Source: JACVRW01 sp963751105 (GTDB lineage Bacteria > Actinomycetota > Thermoleophilia > Solirubrobacterales > Thermoleophilaceae). From it: DNA of 64,000 nucleotides. The stretch is from positions 1,736,001-1,800,000 of the forward strand of contig CAVVTG010000002.1 in the NCBI GenBank assembly GCA_963751105.1, given 5' to 3'. A program made the position numbers and the translations under genes. Within the stretch, counting starts at the first letter, position 1, and each line of letters begins with the position of its first letter. The notes under the pieces are model-generated. The model was not told the origin of the DNA and did no database searches. It was given only the letters and a program-made list of their open reading frames with translations. Below, one piece after another: positions 25,512 through 34,568 of this stretch.

Positions 25512-25906
25512 GCCGCGAAGAACTCCTGGCGCGCATGCTCCTGCGACAGGAAGAAGCGGATCCGCTCGATCCGGCCCCCGGAGACGTCGAACAGCACCGC
25601 CGGCAGGAGCACCGTGGTCACCCCGCTGGCCTCGCCCAGCGCTGTCCATCGAAACCGGGCGAGCACGAGGTCGCCGCGCTCCTCGAGTCCCTCGAGCTCG
25701 GGCTCGATGCTGGTGGTCTCCAGCCGCTCCCGGAGCACTGCCCGGACCTCGGCGTGGCCGCGGCTGACCTGGCGGTCGGGCCAGGCGGGATCGTCCTCCC
25801 AGACCACGTCGTCGCTCATGTGCTCCAGCAGACCCTCCGCTCCGCGCTCGACGAAGGCGGCCAGGGCCTCGACCACCACGCGGCTGTGCGCGCCCTCGTC
25901 GTTCAC
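25508..25906 (-). CDS. SnoaL-like/NTF2-fold protein
   Basis: This 132-residue protein has the alpha+beta cone pattern of SnoaL/NTF2 proteins: an N-terminal helix (SRVVVEALAAFVERGAEGLLEHM), a DVVWEDDPAWPDR strand, an RGHAEVRAVLRERLE helix and alternating strands to RIERIRFFL. No catalytic residue can be assigned with confidence. It is embedded between recG and rsmD with 4-nt GTGA overlaps on both sides, so it is translated as part of that operon. Confidence 0.8.
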   Translation of the reverse strand: MNDEGAHSRVVVEALAAFVERGAEGLLEHMSDDVVWEDDPAWPDRQVSRGHAEVRAVLRERLETTSIEPELEGLEERGDLVLARFRWTALGEASGVTTVLLPAVLFDVSGGRIERIRFFLSQEHARQEFFAA

Positions 25907-28023
25907 GCCGGGATCGGATCGAGCTCGGGGCCGAAGCGGGCCACCACCGCCTCGCGCAGCAGCGCGTGCTCGGGCTCGGCCAGCGCCGGATCGCCGAGCA
26001 GGATCTCGTCGGCCCGATCCCGCGCCCGAACCAGCAGCTCGGCGTCCTCGGGCAGGCTGGCCACCCGGAACTCGGGCAGTCCGTGCTGGCGCGTGCCGAG
26101 CACGTCGCCCGCCCCGCGCAGCTCGAGGTCGATCTCGGCGAGCCGGAAGCCGTCGCGCTCGCCGGCGATCGCCTCCAGCCGGGGCAGCTTGGGATCGCCG
26201 AAGAGGATGCACAGCGAATCGTGCTCGCCGCGGCCCACGCGGCCGCGCAGCTGATGCAGCTGGGACAGCCCGTAGCGCTCGGCGGCCTCGATCAGCATCA
26301 TGGTGGCGTTGGGCACGTCGATGCCCACCTCGATGACGCTGGTGGCCACCAGCACGTCTGCCTCGCCCGCGGCGAAGGCCTCCATCGCCGCGCCCTTCTC
26401 CTTCGAGGGCAGCTGACCGTGGATGAGCCGGACGCGGAGATCGCTGAACTCGGTGGTGCGCAGGCGCTCGAACTCGACGGTGGCCGCGCGGGCCTGCAGC
26501 GCCTCCGATTCCTCCACCAGCGGGCAGACCACGAAGCACTGCCGCCCCGCGGCGATCTCCTCGCGTATGCGCGCGTAGGCGCGCGCACGGGCTCGAGCGC
26601 CGTCGACCACGAAGGTCTCCACCGGCCGCCGCCCCTTGGGCAGCTCGCGCAGTACGGTGGCGTCGAGGTCCCCGTAGGCCGTGAGCGAGAGCGTGCGCGG
26701 GATCGGCGTGGCCGTCATGTGCAGGGCGTGGGGGACGAGGCCCTCCGGCGCCTTGGCGTCGAGGGCCGCGCGCTGGCGCACGCCGAAGCGGTGCTGCTCG
26801 TCCACCACAACGACGGCCAGGTCGCGGAAGGCCACCGGGTCCTCGATCAGGGCGTGGGTGCCCACCACCAGCTGAAGCTGGCCGTCGGCCAGGCGGCCGA
26901 GCAGGTCGCGCCGCCGGGCGGCCGGCGTCGATCCGGTGAGGAGCTCCACGGGAAGGGTGCCGCCGAGCAGCCGGTCGAGGGTGCGGTGGTGCTGCTCGGC
27001 CAGGGTCTCTGTGGGGGCCATCAGAGCGGCCTGCGCGCCGTTCTCCACCGCTCGCAGCATCGCCGCGAGGGCCACCACCGTCTTGCCCGCTCCCACCTCC
27101 CCCATCAGCAGCCGCTGGGCCGGGCTCTCGCGCGCCAGGTCCGTGTCGATCTCGGCCACGGCCCGCTGCTGATCGCCGGTGAGCTCGAAGGGCAGCGACC
27201 AGCGCCAGCGGTCGACCACCACCCCGCGCGGGGCCAGCGGGCGCGCCCGCCGCCCCTCGCGCCGCGCCCGGCGGCGCCCGGCCACCGCGAGCTGCAGCAG
27301 AAAGAGCTCCTCGAAGGCGAGCCGGCGCCGGGCCCCGCGCTCATCCTCCTCGCGGTCCGGGAAGTGCGCGGCCGCCAGAGCGGCGGGGCGCTCGGCCAGG
27401 CCCTCGGCCGCACGCAGGCGTCCGGGGAGCGGATCGACGACGTCGTAGACGCTGCGGTAGTGGTCCCACACGAGCTGGCGCAGCCGGGCGGCGGTGATCC
27501 CCTCGGTGGCGGGATGCACGGGCACGAGCCCGACGGTGTGAACCGGCGCACCGGAGCCGGCCACCAGCTCGTGCTCGGTGACCCAGAACTCACTGCGTCG
27601 CCGCAGCTTGCCGTGCAGGAGCACGGTGGCCCCTTCGCCGAGCTGGCGCGCGATCCAGGGCTGGCCCCACCAGACGGCCAGCAGCGGGCCGCTCTCGTCG
27701 GCCACCCGGGCCTCCACCCGCTTGCGCCGCCGGTTGCGTGTGGGCTTGACCGCGACCGAGCGGACCGCCACGCCCACGGTCGCCTCCTCCCCCACCGCGA
27801 GGTCGGCCACGCGGCGCACGTCGCGACGGTCCCGGTGCGCATGCGGAAGATGCTCGAGCAGGTCGCCTACGGTCTCGATCCCCAGCGCGAGCAGCGCCTT
27901 GCCCGCGCTGCCGGGGAGCGTCACGGGCTCCGCCAGCCGTGACGGGCGGGGACCCGATCGCAGCGGCGCCTCGCGAAGCTCCTCGGCGGCGGTGGTCTCG
28001 GCGCTCGCGAAACGCGTGGGCAC
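25903..28023 (-). CDS. recG: ATP-dependent DNA helicase RecG
   Basis: RecG remodels stalled forks and branched DNA. From the GTG at 28023 it has 706 residues. The order is a wedge/OB domain (about 60-170), then helicase motifs: LLMGEVGAGKTVVAL (motif I), VVVDEQHRFGV (motif II, DEQH), MTATPIPRTL (motif III), and QLRGRVGRGEHDS (motif VI). The open frame continues upstream through the DhaL gene but is out of phase there. It is 29 bases downstream of the DhaL-domain gene. Confidence 0.95.
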   Translation of the reverse strand: MPTRFASAETTAAEELREAPLRSGPRPSRLAEPVTLPGSAGKALLALGIETVGDLLEHLPHAHRDRRDVRRVADLAVGEEATVGVAVRSVAVKPTRNRRRKRVEARVADESGPLLAVWWGQPWIARQLGEGATVLLHGKLRRRSEFWVTEHELVAGSGAPVHTVGLVPVHPATEGITAARLRQLVWDHYRSVYDVVDPLPGRLRAAEGLAERPAALAAAHFPDREEDERGARRRLAFEELFLLQLAVAGRRRARREGRRARPLAPRGVVVDRWRWSLPFELTGDQQRAVAEIDTDLARESPAQRLLMGEVGAGKTVVALAAMLRAVENGAQAALMAPTETLAEQHHRTLDRLLGGTLPVELLTGSTPAARRRDLLGRLADGQLQLVVGTHALIEDPVAFRDLAVVVVDEQHRFGVRQRAALDAKAPEGLVPHALHMTATPIPRTLSLTAYGDLDATVLRELPKGRRPVETFVVDGARARARAYARIREEIAAGRQCFVVCPLVEESEALQARAATVEFERLRTTEFSDLRVRLIHGQLPSKEKGAAMEAFAAGEADVLVATSVIEVGIDVPNATMMLIEAAERYGLSQLHQLRGRVGRGEHDSLCILFGDPKLPRLEAIAGERDGFRLAEIDLELRGAGDVLGTRQHGLPEFRVASLPEDAELLVRARDRADEILLGDPALAEPEHALLREAVVARFGPELDPIPA

Positions 28024-28052
28024 GCTGGAGATGATCGCGGCCGGTGCGGCCG

Positions 28053-29699
28053 CTACTCGGCGCAGAGGAGCCACCACCAGGCGGGCTGCCCGCCCTCGTG
28101 GTACTCGACCTCGACGCCGTCCGGCACGCGCGACTCCACCGCATCGCGGCCGAGCGGCGGGCCCTCGCCGGCGATGCAGGTGAGCAACTCGGCGCCCGAG
28201 GCGATCCGCTCGAGCGTGGCGGCCAGCGTCGCGGCGGGATCGCCCCAGGCCACCAGCTCGCCGCCCGCGTAGCCCACGGCCTCGCCGGCGGCGAAGCGGC
28301 CCCGGGCGTCGTCGCGGGCGGCGGGCGCCACCCCGCCCACCTGCAGCGCCTCGGCGGCTCGGCCGACCGCTTCGGCGTTTCTGTCGCTCGGAGCGTCCGG
28401 GTCGAAGGCCAGCAATGCCGCCAGGCCCTCCTGGGGCGCGGTGGTGGCCACCACCCGCGCGGGCTTGTCGGACAGGCTCGCTGCCTTCTCGGCGGCCAGG
28501 ATCACGTTCTGACTGTTTGGGAGCACGACGACCTCGCGGCCCGGGGCGGCGTGGATCCCGGCGAGCAGCTCGTAGGTCGAGGGGTTCATGGTGGGACCGC
28601 CGTCCACCACCAGCACGCCGAGCTCCTCGTAGAGACGCCTGACGCCGGGCCCGCTCGCCACCGCCACCACCGAGCACGCCGGAGCTGAGGCCTCGGTCGC
28701 GCCGGCCAGCCGCGCGCTGCGGCCGGCCACCTGCTCGTGCATGTCGGCCACGTCGAGGCGCGAGACGTCGCCGGCGGACTCGAACAGCGCGACCGCGGCG
28801 TCGGGGTCGTCGGTGTGGACGTGGACGCGAAGCGTCCGCTCGTCGCCGACCACCAGCACGGAGTCGCCCAGGCCCTCCAGCAGGGGCGTGAAGCGAGCGG
28901 CTTCGAGCCGGCTGCCGGTGACGGCGAAGTTGGTGCAGTAGCGAAAGCTCGACGACTCGTGCTCTGGGAGGTGAAGCGCCGCCGGCGCATAGTGGTGCTC
29001 CAGCTCGGGCGCCGACTCGCCGCGCAGCGCGGCCAGGCAGCCGGCGATGATCACCGTGAGCCCGTAGGCGCCGGCGTCGACCACGCCCGAGTCGCGCAGG
29101 ATGGCCAGCTGGTCAGGACCGCGGTCCACGGCCTCCTTGGCGGCCGCGAGCGCCTGCTCGAGCACCTCGGCCAGCAACTCGTCCTGCTCCGCGGCGGTGG
29201 CGTCACGGCCAAGTCGCGTGCGGTCCATGTGCGCCAGGTCGTGGGCCACCCGGCTGGCCATCGCCCTGACGGCCGACAGCATCGTGCCCTCGGCCGGATC
29301 GCGCACCGACGCGTAGGCCGCGTCGGCCGCGCGGGCGAATGCGGCCGACACCAGGATCGGATCGACGAGCTCACCCGGGCGGGAGGCGAGCTCCTCGGCC
29401 GCCCCGCGCACGATCTGAGAGAGGATCACGCCGCTGTTGCCGCGCGCGCCCAGGAGGGCGGCGCGGGCCACCGCGCTCACGATCTCGTCGCGTCCGATCG
29501 CGTCGATCGGCTGCCCGTCCATCTCGTTGAGCTCGTCCACGACGGCCTTGAGCGTGAGCGCCATGTTGTCCCCCGTGTCGCCGTCGGCGACGGGGAAGAC
29601 GTTCAGGTCGTTCACCTCTTGGCGGCGGGATTCGAGCTCCGCGAGCGCCGCGGTGACGACCCGCCGGAAGCGGATCAAGCTCTCGTCAGGCACGTGCAA
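28053..29699 (-). CDS. fakA: DhaL/DegV-partner kinase-like protein (FakA/YloV family)
   Basis: This 548-residue protein has an N-terminal DhaL (DAK2) nucleotide-binding domain with NVFPVADGDTGDNMALTL at about residues 33-50 and GARGNSGVILSQI further on, a middle domain, and a C-terminal FakA-like domain with VVDGGPTMNPST and LPNSQNVILAAE. In Firmicutes FakA phosphorylates fatty acids carried by FakB (DegV) proteins. No fakB lies nearby. The start is TTG 29699 or GTG 29693. The recG-fakA-rpmB order is widely conserved. Confidence 0.9.
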   Translation of the reverse strand: MHVPDESLIRFRRVVTAALAELESRRQEVNDLNVFPVADGDTGDNMALTLKAVVDELNEMDGQPIDAIGRDEIVSAVARAALLGARGNSGVILSQIVRGAAEELASRPGELVDPILVSAAFARAADAAYASVRDPAEGTMLSAVRAMASRVAHDLAHMDRTRLGRDATAAEQDELLAEVLEQALAAAKEAVDRGPDQLAILRDSGVVDAGAYGLTVIIAGCLAALRGESAPELEHHYAPAALHLPEHESSSFRYCTNFAVTGSRLEAARFTPLLEGLGDSVLVVGDERTLRVHVHTDDPDAAVALFESAGDVSRLDVADMHEQVAGRSARLAGATEASAPACSVVAVASGPGVRRLYEELGVLVVDGGPTMNPSTYELLAGIHAAPGREVVVLPNSQNVILAAEKAASLSDKPARVVATTAPQEGLAALLAFDPDAPSDRNAEAVGRAAEALQVGGVAPAARDDARGRFAAGEAVGYAGGELVAWGDPAATLAATLERIASGAELLTCIAGEGPPLGRDAVESRVPDGVEVEYHEGGQPAWWWLLCAE

Positions 29700-29759
29700 G
29701 GTTGTACACCAGCAACCGGCCGTGTGTCACTGAGGCGGCGCAGGCCAAGGACGCAGGGA

Positions 29760-29783
29760 GCGGACAAGGCTCTGCCTGTCCGC
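29760..29783 (-). terminator. Hairpin between rpmB and the FakA-like gene
   Basis: Arms GCGGACA and TGTCCGC pair perfectly around a 10-base loop that can pair further (AGG/CC). It lies in the 110-base gap downstream of rpmB. There is no U-tract, so it may be a processing or partial termination site. Confidence 0.4.
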
Positions 29784-29809
29784 GACCGAGGACGCCGGCA
29801 TGCGGCGCG

Positions 29810-30001
29810 TCAGACGGCCTTGAGGACCTTGCCGGCCTTGAGGCACCGTGTGCAGACGTACTCGCGCCGGGGAGCGTTGCCCACGTAGATGCGGACCTTC
29901 TGCAGGTTCGGGTCGAAGCGCCGCCTGGTGGCGACCATCGAGTGGCTTCGGCTGTTGCCGAAAGCGGGGCCCTTCTTGCACGAGTAACAGACCTTGGACA
30001 C
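29810..30001 (-). CDS. rpmB: 50S ribosomal protein L28 (zinc form)
   Basis: L28 has 63 residues. The N-terminus MSKVCYSCKKGPAFGN, the RSHSMVATRRRFDPNLQ core and C-terminal YVCTRCLKAGKV are typical. Cysteines 5, 8, 50 and 53 make this the zinc-binding C+ form. It is 6 bases downstream of the threonine aldolase gene. Confidence 0.95.
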   Translation of the reverse strand: MSKVCYSCKKGPAFGNSRSHSMVATRRRFDPNLQKVRIYVGNAPRREYVCTRCLKAGKVLKAV

Positions 30002-30007
30002 GGCGGG

Positions 30008-31012
30008 TCAGGCTAGCAGGGAAGCCCTGGCCGCTTCGAGGGCCTGGACCACGTTTTCGCCGTCCACGTCGAGGTGCGTGACGGCCCTCAGGCGGCCGTC
30101 CGGCGTGCCCGACAGCTCGACCCCGTGCTCGGCCATCCTGCCCTTGAAGGCGGCCGGTGCGGCGAAGATCACGATGTTGGTCTCGGGAGCGATCACCTCG
30201 AGGCCGAGCGCCGCCAGGCCGTCGGCCAGGACGCGGGCGTTCTCGTGGTCCTCGGCCAGCCGCTCGACGTGATGGTCGAGGGCGTGCAGGCAGCCGGCCG
30301 CGACGATCCCGGACTGCCGAAACGCGCCGCCCATCATCTGCTTGAAGCGCCAGGCCTCGTTCATCAGCTCCGCCGAGCCGGCCAGGACGGCGCCCACGGG
30401 CGCGCCGAGGCCCTTGGTGAAGTCGATCCAGGCGGTGTCGAAGTCCCCGGCGTGGTCGGCGGCGTCGGTGCCGGAGGCCACCACGGCGTTCATCAGCCTG
30501 GCTCCATCCATGTGAGCGCGCAGGCCGTGCTCGCGAGCCACGTCGAGGACCTCGCCCAGCGCCTGGAGGGGCCAGACGCGCCCGCCGCCCATGTTGGTGG
30601 TCTGCTCCACCGAGACCAGTCGTGAGCGCGGCGTGTAGCGGCTGTCGGGCCGGATCTCCGCTCGCAGCTGGTCGCCGCTGAAGATGCCGCCCTCTCCGGG
30701 GAGCGCGTTGATCATCAGGCCGGCGTTCCAGGCCGGCCCGCCGGCCTCGGCGATGATCGGGTGAGCGCTTCGGTCGAGCAGCAGCTCGTCGCCGCCCGGG
30801 CGCGCGTGCAGCCGGAACGCGATCTGGTTGCACATCGTCCCGCTGGGCATGAACACGGCGGCCTCGTGGCCCAGGAGGTCCGCCACCCGCCGCTCCAGCT
30901 CGAGCGTGGTGGGATCCTGCCCCCGTTGCTCGTCGGCCACCTCGGCGGAGGCGATCGCCCGGCGCATCGCTTCGGTCGGGCGCGTCTGGGTGTCGGAGTA
31001 GAGGTTGATCAA
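30008..31012 (-). CDS. ltaE: Low-specificity threonine aldolase
   Basis: This PLP enzyme splits threonine or allo-threonine into glycine and acetaldehyde. It has 334 residues. The N-terminal NLYSDTQTRPTEAMR, the GTMCNQIAF stretch, the RAHMDGARLMNA motif and the Schiff-base Lys200 in DFTKGLGAPVG are as in the family. Its ATG overlaps the ribH stop by 4 nt, so it is coupled to the riboflavin operon although no pathway link is obvious. Confidence 0.93.
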   Translation of the reverse strand: MINLYSDTQTRPTEAMRRAIASAEVADEQRGQDPTTLELERRVADLLGHEAAVFMPSGTMCNQIAFRLHARPGGDELLLDRSAHPIIAEAGGPAWNAGLMINALPGEGGIFSGDQLRAEIRPDSRYTPRSRLVSVEQTTNMGGGRVWPLQALGEVLDVAREHGLRAHMDGARLMNAVVASGTDAADHAGDFDTAWIDFTKGLGAPVGAVLAGSAELMNEAWRFKQMMGGAFRQSGIVAAGCLHALDHHVERLAEDHENARVLADGLAALGLEVIAPETNIVIFAAPAAFKGRMAEHGVELSGTPDGRLRAVTHLDVDGENVVQALEAARASLLA

Positions 31013-31440
31013 GCGGTCAGGCCTCGCCCGACCGCCACCAGGCTGAGCACGGCCCGGGCCGCGTCCTCGCCCTCGTGACGCTTTCCGCCGCCGGCCCGGG
31101 CGAGCGCCTGGTCCATGTTGTCGACGGTGAGGACGCCGAACGAGCAGGGCACACCCGTGTCGAGGGAAACGCGGGCGATGCCGTGGGCCGTCTCGGTGCA
31201 GATGAAGTCGTAGTGGTCGGTCTCGCCACGGATCACCGCGCCCACGCAGGCCACGCCGGCGTAGCGCCCGCTGCGGGCGCAGTACTGCGCCGCCAGCGGC
31301 AACTCGAAGGCGCCGGGCACGTCGTGGACCTCCACCGCTCCGCCCGCCTCCTCGAACACGCGCTGTGCGCCCTCCACGAGCCGCTCGGCGATGTCGGTGT
31401 AGTAGCGGCCGGCGCAGACCGCGAAGCGGTCAGCGCTCAC
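31009..31440 (-). CDS. ribH: 6,7-dimethyl-8-ribityllumazine synthase
   Basis: RibH condenses 3,4-dihydroxybutanone phosphate with the pyrimidine intermediate. It has 143 residues, GTG start. Motifs VPGAFELPLAA, GAVIRGETDHYDF (catalytic His) and FGVLTVDNMDQA are present. It overlaps the end of ribBA by 11 nt and is the last riboflavin gene of the operon. Confidence 0.95.
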   Translation of the reverse strand: MSADRFAVCAGRYYTDIAERLVEGAQRVFEEAGGAVEVHDVPGAFELPLAAQYCARSGRYAGVACVGAVIRGETDHYDFICTETAHGIARVSLDTGVPCSFGVLTVDNMDQALARAGGGKRHEGEDAARAVLSLVAVGRGLTA

Positions 31441-32761
31441 GGCGCTCGGGCGCGGGGCCCTGGCCGTAGAGGTCGGCCTGCTCCGCGGCCTCTTCCCGCT
31501 CGCGGTCCAGCACCCGCTCCTCGTGGATCATCTCCTCGTCGAGCGCCAGCCCCTGGTGATGGAGCAGGTGGCCGAGCTTCTCCTTCTTGGCCCGCAGATA
31601 GGCGGCGTTGTGCTCGTTGGCCGGGTGCTGGATCGGCACCTGGTCGGTGACCCTCAGGCCGTAGCCCTCGAGGCCCACGATCTTCTTGGGGTTGTTGGTG
31701 AGCAGGCGGATCGAGCTCAGCCCGAGGTCGACCAGGATCTGGGCGCCGATCCCGTAGTCGCGCAGATCCGCGGGCAGGCCGAGCTCGAGGTTGGCGTCAA
31801 CGGTGTCGCGGCCCTCCTCCTGCAGCCGGTAGGCGCGCAGCTTGTTGAGCAGGCCGATGCCGCGCCCCTCCTGGGCGAGGTAGAGCAGCACGCCTCGCCC
31901 CTCCTCCTCGATGCGCGCCAGCGCGTCCTCGAGCTGCTGTCCGCAGTCGCAGCGCAGCGAGTGGAAGACGTCGCCGGTGAGGCATTCCGAGTGCACGCGC
32001 ACCAGCACGTCCGACTGGCCGTCGATCTCGCCCTTGACCATGGCCACGTGGTGCTTGTCGTCCACGAGCGAGCGGAAGCCCACCACCCTGAAATCGCCGA
32101 AGGACGTCGGCAGCTGGGCCTCCACCACTCGCTCCACGAGCTTGTCGTGCTGTCGCCGGTAGGCGATCAGATCGGCCACGGTGATCATCTTCAGGCCGTG
32201 GCGCGCGCAGTAGCGCTCGAGGTCGGGGACCCGGGCCATGGTCCCGTCGTCGTTCATCACCTCGCAGATCACGCCGGACGGGTTGAGGCCGGCCAGCCGG
32301 GCGAGGTCCACCGCGGCCTCGGTCTGCCCGGTCCGCTCGAGCACCCCTCCGGCCTTGGCCTTGAGCGGGAAGATGTGCCCAGGCTGGACCAGGTCCTGGG
32401 GGCGCGAGCTCGGATCGATCGCCACCTGGACCGTGTGGGCCCGGTCGTGGGCCGAGATCCCGGTGGTGATCCCCTCGCGGGCCTCGACCGAGACCGTGAA
32501 CGCAGTCTGGAAGGCCGACTCGTTCTTGGCCGCCATGAGGTCGAGGCGCAGCTCGTCGCAGCGGGTGGGCGTCAGGGCCAGGCAGATCAGCCCGCGGCCG
32601 TGGGTGGCCATGAAGTTCACCGCCTCCGGCGTGGCGAACTGCGCGGCCATGGTGAGGTCGCCCTCGTTCTCCCGATCCTCGGCGTCGCAGACCACGACCA
32701 TCCTGCCGGCGCGTACGTCCTCAATCGCCTCTTCCACCGGGCTGAAGGGAGGAGTGGTCAC
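31430..32761 (-). CDS. ribBA: Bifunctional DHBP synthase/GTP cyclohydrolase II
   Basis: This 443-residue fusion supplies both riboflavin precursors. The N-terminal RibB half has DAEDRENEGDL and AFTVSVEAREGITTGISA. The C-terminal RibA half (from about residue 205) has the zinc cysteines in SECLTGDVFHSLRCDCGQQL-type sequence and YLAQEGRGIGL. The charged C-terminal tail after NEHNAAYLRAKKEKLGH adds about 50 residues. It starts with GTG, overlapping the ribE stop by 4 nt. Confidence 0.95.
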   Translation of the reverse strand: MTTPPFSPVEEAIEDVRAGRMVVVCDAEDRENEGDLTMAAQFATPEAVNFMATHGRGLICLALTPTRCDELRLDLMAAKNESAFQTAFTVSVEAREGITTGISAHDRAHTVQVAIDPSSRPQDLVQPGHIFPLKAKAGGVLERTGQTEAAVDLARLAGLNPSGVICEVMNDDGTMARVPDLERYCARHGLKMITVADLIAYRRQHDKLVERVVEAQLPTSFGDFRVVGFRSLVDDKHHVAMVKGEIDGQSDVLVRVHSECLTGDVFHSLRCDCGQQLEDALARIEEEGRGVLLYLAQEGRGIGLLNKLRAYRLQEEGRDTVDANLELGLPADLRDYGIGAQILVDLGLSSIRLLTNNPKKIVGLEGYGLRVTDQVPIQHPANEHNAAYLRAKKEKLGHLLHHQGLALDEEMIHEERVLDREREEAAEQADLYGQGPAPERRER

Positions 32762-33327
32762 GCCCTCAGCTTCTCCACGTACTTGGCGAGCACGTCCACC
32801 TCCAGGTTGAGCGTCCGGCCGGGTTCGGCGGCGCCGAGAGTGGTGCGCTCGATCGTCTCGGGGATGAGCGATACCTCGAAGGCCTCGGAGTCCACGGCCG
32901 AAACGGTAAGGGACACACCCTCCACGGCGATGGAGCCCTTCTCCACGACGTAGCGCAGGAGCTCGGCCGGGGCACTCACACGGACCACCCGGGCAAAGCC
33001 CTCGTCGCGCAGGGACTCGACGGTCCCGGTGCCGTCCACGTGGCCCTGAACGATGTGCCCGCCCAGGCGGTCGCTTGCCCGCAGCGGAAGCTCCAGGTTC
33101 ACCGGTTGCCCGGTCGCGAGCGCCCCGAGCGAGCTGCGCCGCAGGGTCTCCTCCATCACGTCGGCCTCGAAGCCCTCCTCGTCGATCTCGGCCACCGTGA
33201 GGCAGACGCCGTTCACCGAGACCGAGTCCCCCTCGGCCGCGTCGAGCGGCGGCTCGACCTCGATGCGGAGGCGGCCACCGTCGGTCCGGGCGACCACGCC
33301 CGTGGCGCTGACGAGCCCGGTGAAGAT
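32758..33327 (-). CDS. ribE: Riboflavin synthase, alpha subunit (apparent AUC start)
   Basis: This enzyme dismutates two lumazines into riboflavin. Two lumazine-binding repeats are visible (GDSVSVNGVCLTV and GSIAVEGVSLTVS). The first ATG/GTG/TTG in frame (GTG 33297) would delete the conserved FTGLV N-terminus that forms the first repeat. Translation backward gives IFTGLVSATG, with ATC at 33325-33327 exactly where the family Met lies, 7 nt after a perfect AAGGAG. I therefore start at ATC, giving 189 residues. The ribD stop lies one base upstream. Confidence 0.85.
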   Translation of the reverse strand: MFTGLVSATGVVARTDGGRLRIEVEPPLDAAEGDSVSVNGVCLTVAEIDEEGFEADVMEETLRRSSLGALATGQPVNLELPLRASDRLGGHIVQGHVDGTGTVESLRDEGFARVVRVSAPAELLRYVVEKGSIAVEGVSLTVSAVDSEAFEVSLIPETIERTTLGAAEPGRTLNLEVDVLAKYVEKLRA

Positions 33328-33328
33328 C

Positions 33329-34454
33329 TCACCACTCCTTGAAGCGAGCCGTTATGAGCACGTCGTCCTCGATGCGCTCGGTGTCCATCACGATCGGGCG
33401 GGCGGCCTCCGCGATCTCTCCCAGGCCGATGCCCTCCACGACGGTCCGCGCCTTGTCGCCACCGATCATGAACGGCGCGATGAAGATGCGCGCCTCGTCG
33501 ATCTCCTCGGCCTCCAGGAACGAGCCCGCCAGGTGCGGGCCACCCTCGAGCAGCAGCGACTGGATGTCGCGCTGGCCGAGACCGTCCAGTGCCGAGGCCA
33601 CGCGTGCGGCCTCGTTGCCTCCGGTGGCCACGATCACGTCCACGCCGGCGGCCTCGAGCGCCTCCAACGAGGTGCGCGAGGCGGCGCGCGAGCACACCAC
33701 GGTCACCGGCACCTCGGCCACGCCGCGCACCAGCTGGGAATCGATCGGCAGGCGCGCCTCGGAGTCGAAGACCACGCGGCGAGGCTGGCGCGCCACCCCC
33801 TCGAGGCGGGCCGTGAGCCGCGGGTCGTCCACCAGCGCCGTCCCGATGCCCACGGCCACGGCGTCCGACTCGGCGCGCCAACGATGGGCGCGCGCCCGGC
33901 TGGCCTCGCCGGAGATCCACTGCGAGTCGCCCGTGGGGGTGGCCACCTTGCCGTCGAGAGTCATCGCGGACTTGAACACCACCAGCGGGCGGCCCGTCCG
34001 GGCGTGCTTTCGGAACGGCTGGTTGAGCAGCCGGGCGGACGCCCCCACCTCTCCGTCGACGAAGCTCACCTCCACCCCCTCGTCGCGCAGGATGCCCGGG
34101 CCCCGGCCCGCGGCCTTGGGCGTGGGATCGTCGGAGGCGATCACCACCCGCGCGATGCCGGCCTCGACGATCGCGTCCGTGCACGGCGGCGTGCGGCCCT
34201 GGTGACAGCAGGGCTCGAGCGAGACGTACAGCGTCGCGCCGGCGGCGCTCTCCTCGCACGCGCCGAGGGCCATACGCTCGGCGTGGGCCTCGCCCGGGCG
34301 GCTGGGTCACGCCTTCCCCGATGACGCGGCCCGACTTGACCACCACGGCGCCCACCATGGGGTTCGGGCTCACCTGTCCACGCGCCAGCCCGGCCAGTTC
34401 GATGGCCCGGTGAAGATGTCGCGCATCGCGCTCTGGAGCAGGGATATCGGGCAT
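33329..34454 (-). CDS. ribD: Riboflavin biosynthesis deaminase/reductase RibD, frameshifted
   Basis: RibD deaminates and reduces the pyrimidine intermediate. The N-terminus (MPDIPAPERDARHLHRAIELAGLARGQ) and VSPNPMVGAVVV are in one frame, starting at ATG 34454. The zinc-site HAE (in EAHAERMALGA) and everything after, including LEPCCHQGRTPPC and the reductase domain to the stop at 33329, are in the next frame. A single extra base in the run at 34293-34298 explains the break. Either the sequence contains an error or ribD is inactive here, which would be surprising as no other ribD is visible. Confidence 0.85.
33335..33340 (-). promoter_or_regulatory. Shine-Dalgarno AAGGAG that decides the ribE start
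   Basis: AAGGAG lies inside the last codons of ribD. Seven bases separate it from the ATC codon that aligns with the family initiator Met of riboflavin synthase; no ATG, GTG or TTG is in frame at that distance. Confidence 0.7.
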
Positions 34455-34478
34455 CGCGGGCGCCTCGCAGGGCGTTGA

Positions 34479-34494
34479 TTGACTCGCGAGTCAA
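34479..34494. promoter_or_regulatory. Perfect 16-bp palindrome between ribD and a glycosyltransferase
   Basis: TTGACTCGCGAGTCAA is fully self-complementary. It lies 24 bases upstream of the ribD ATG and in the 114-base divergent region shared with the glycosyltransferase gene. The size and symmetry are typical of MarR- or TetR-type operators. No regulator gene is adjacent. Confidence 0.6.
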
Positions 34495-34568
34495 CATTAC
34501 CAGCGGGTGTCCGTCGCGCCGCTCGCTGGGCCCGCGCGCCCACTCTCGGGCCACTAGGGTCCGGCCGC

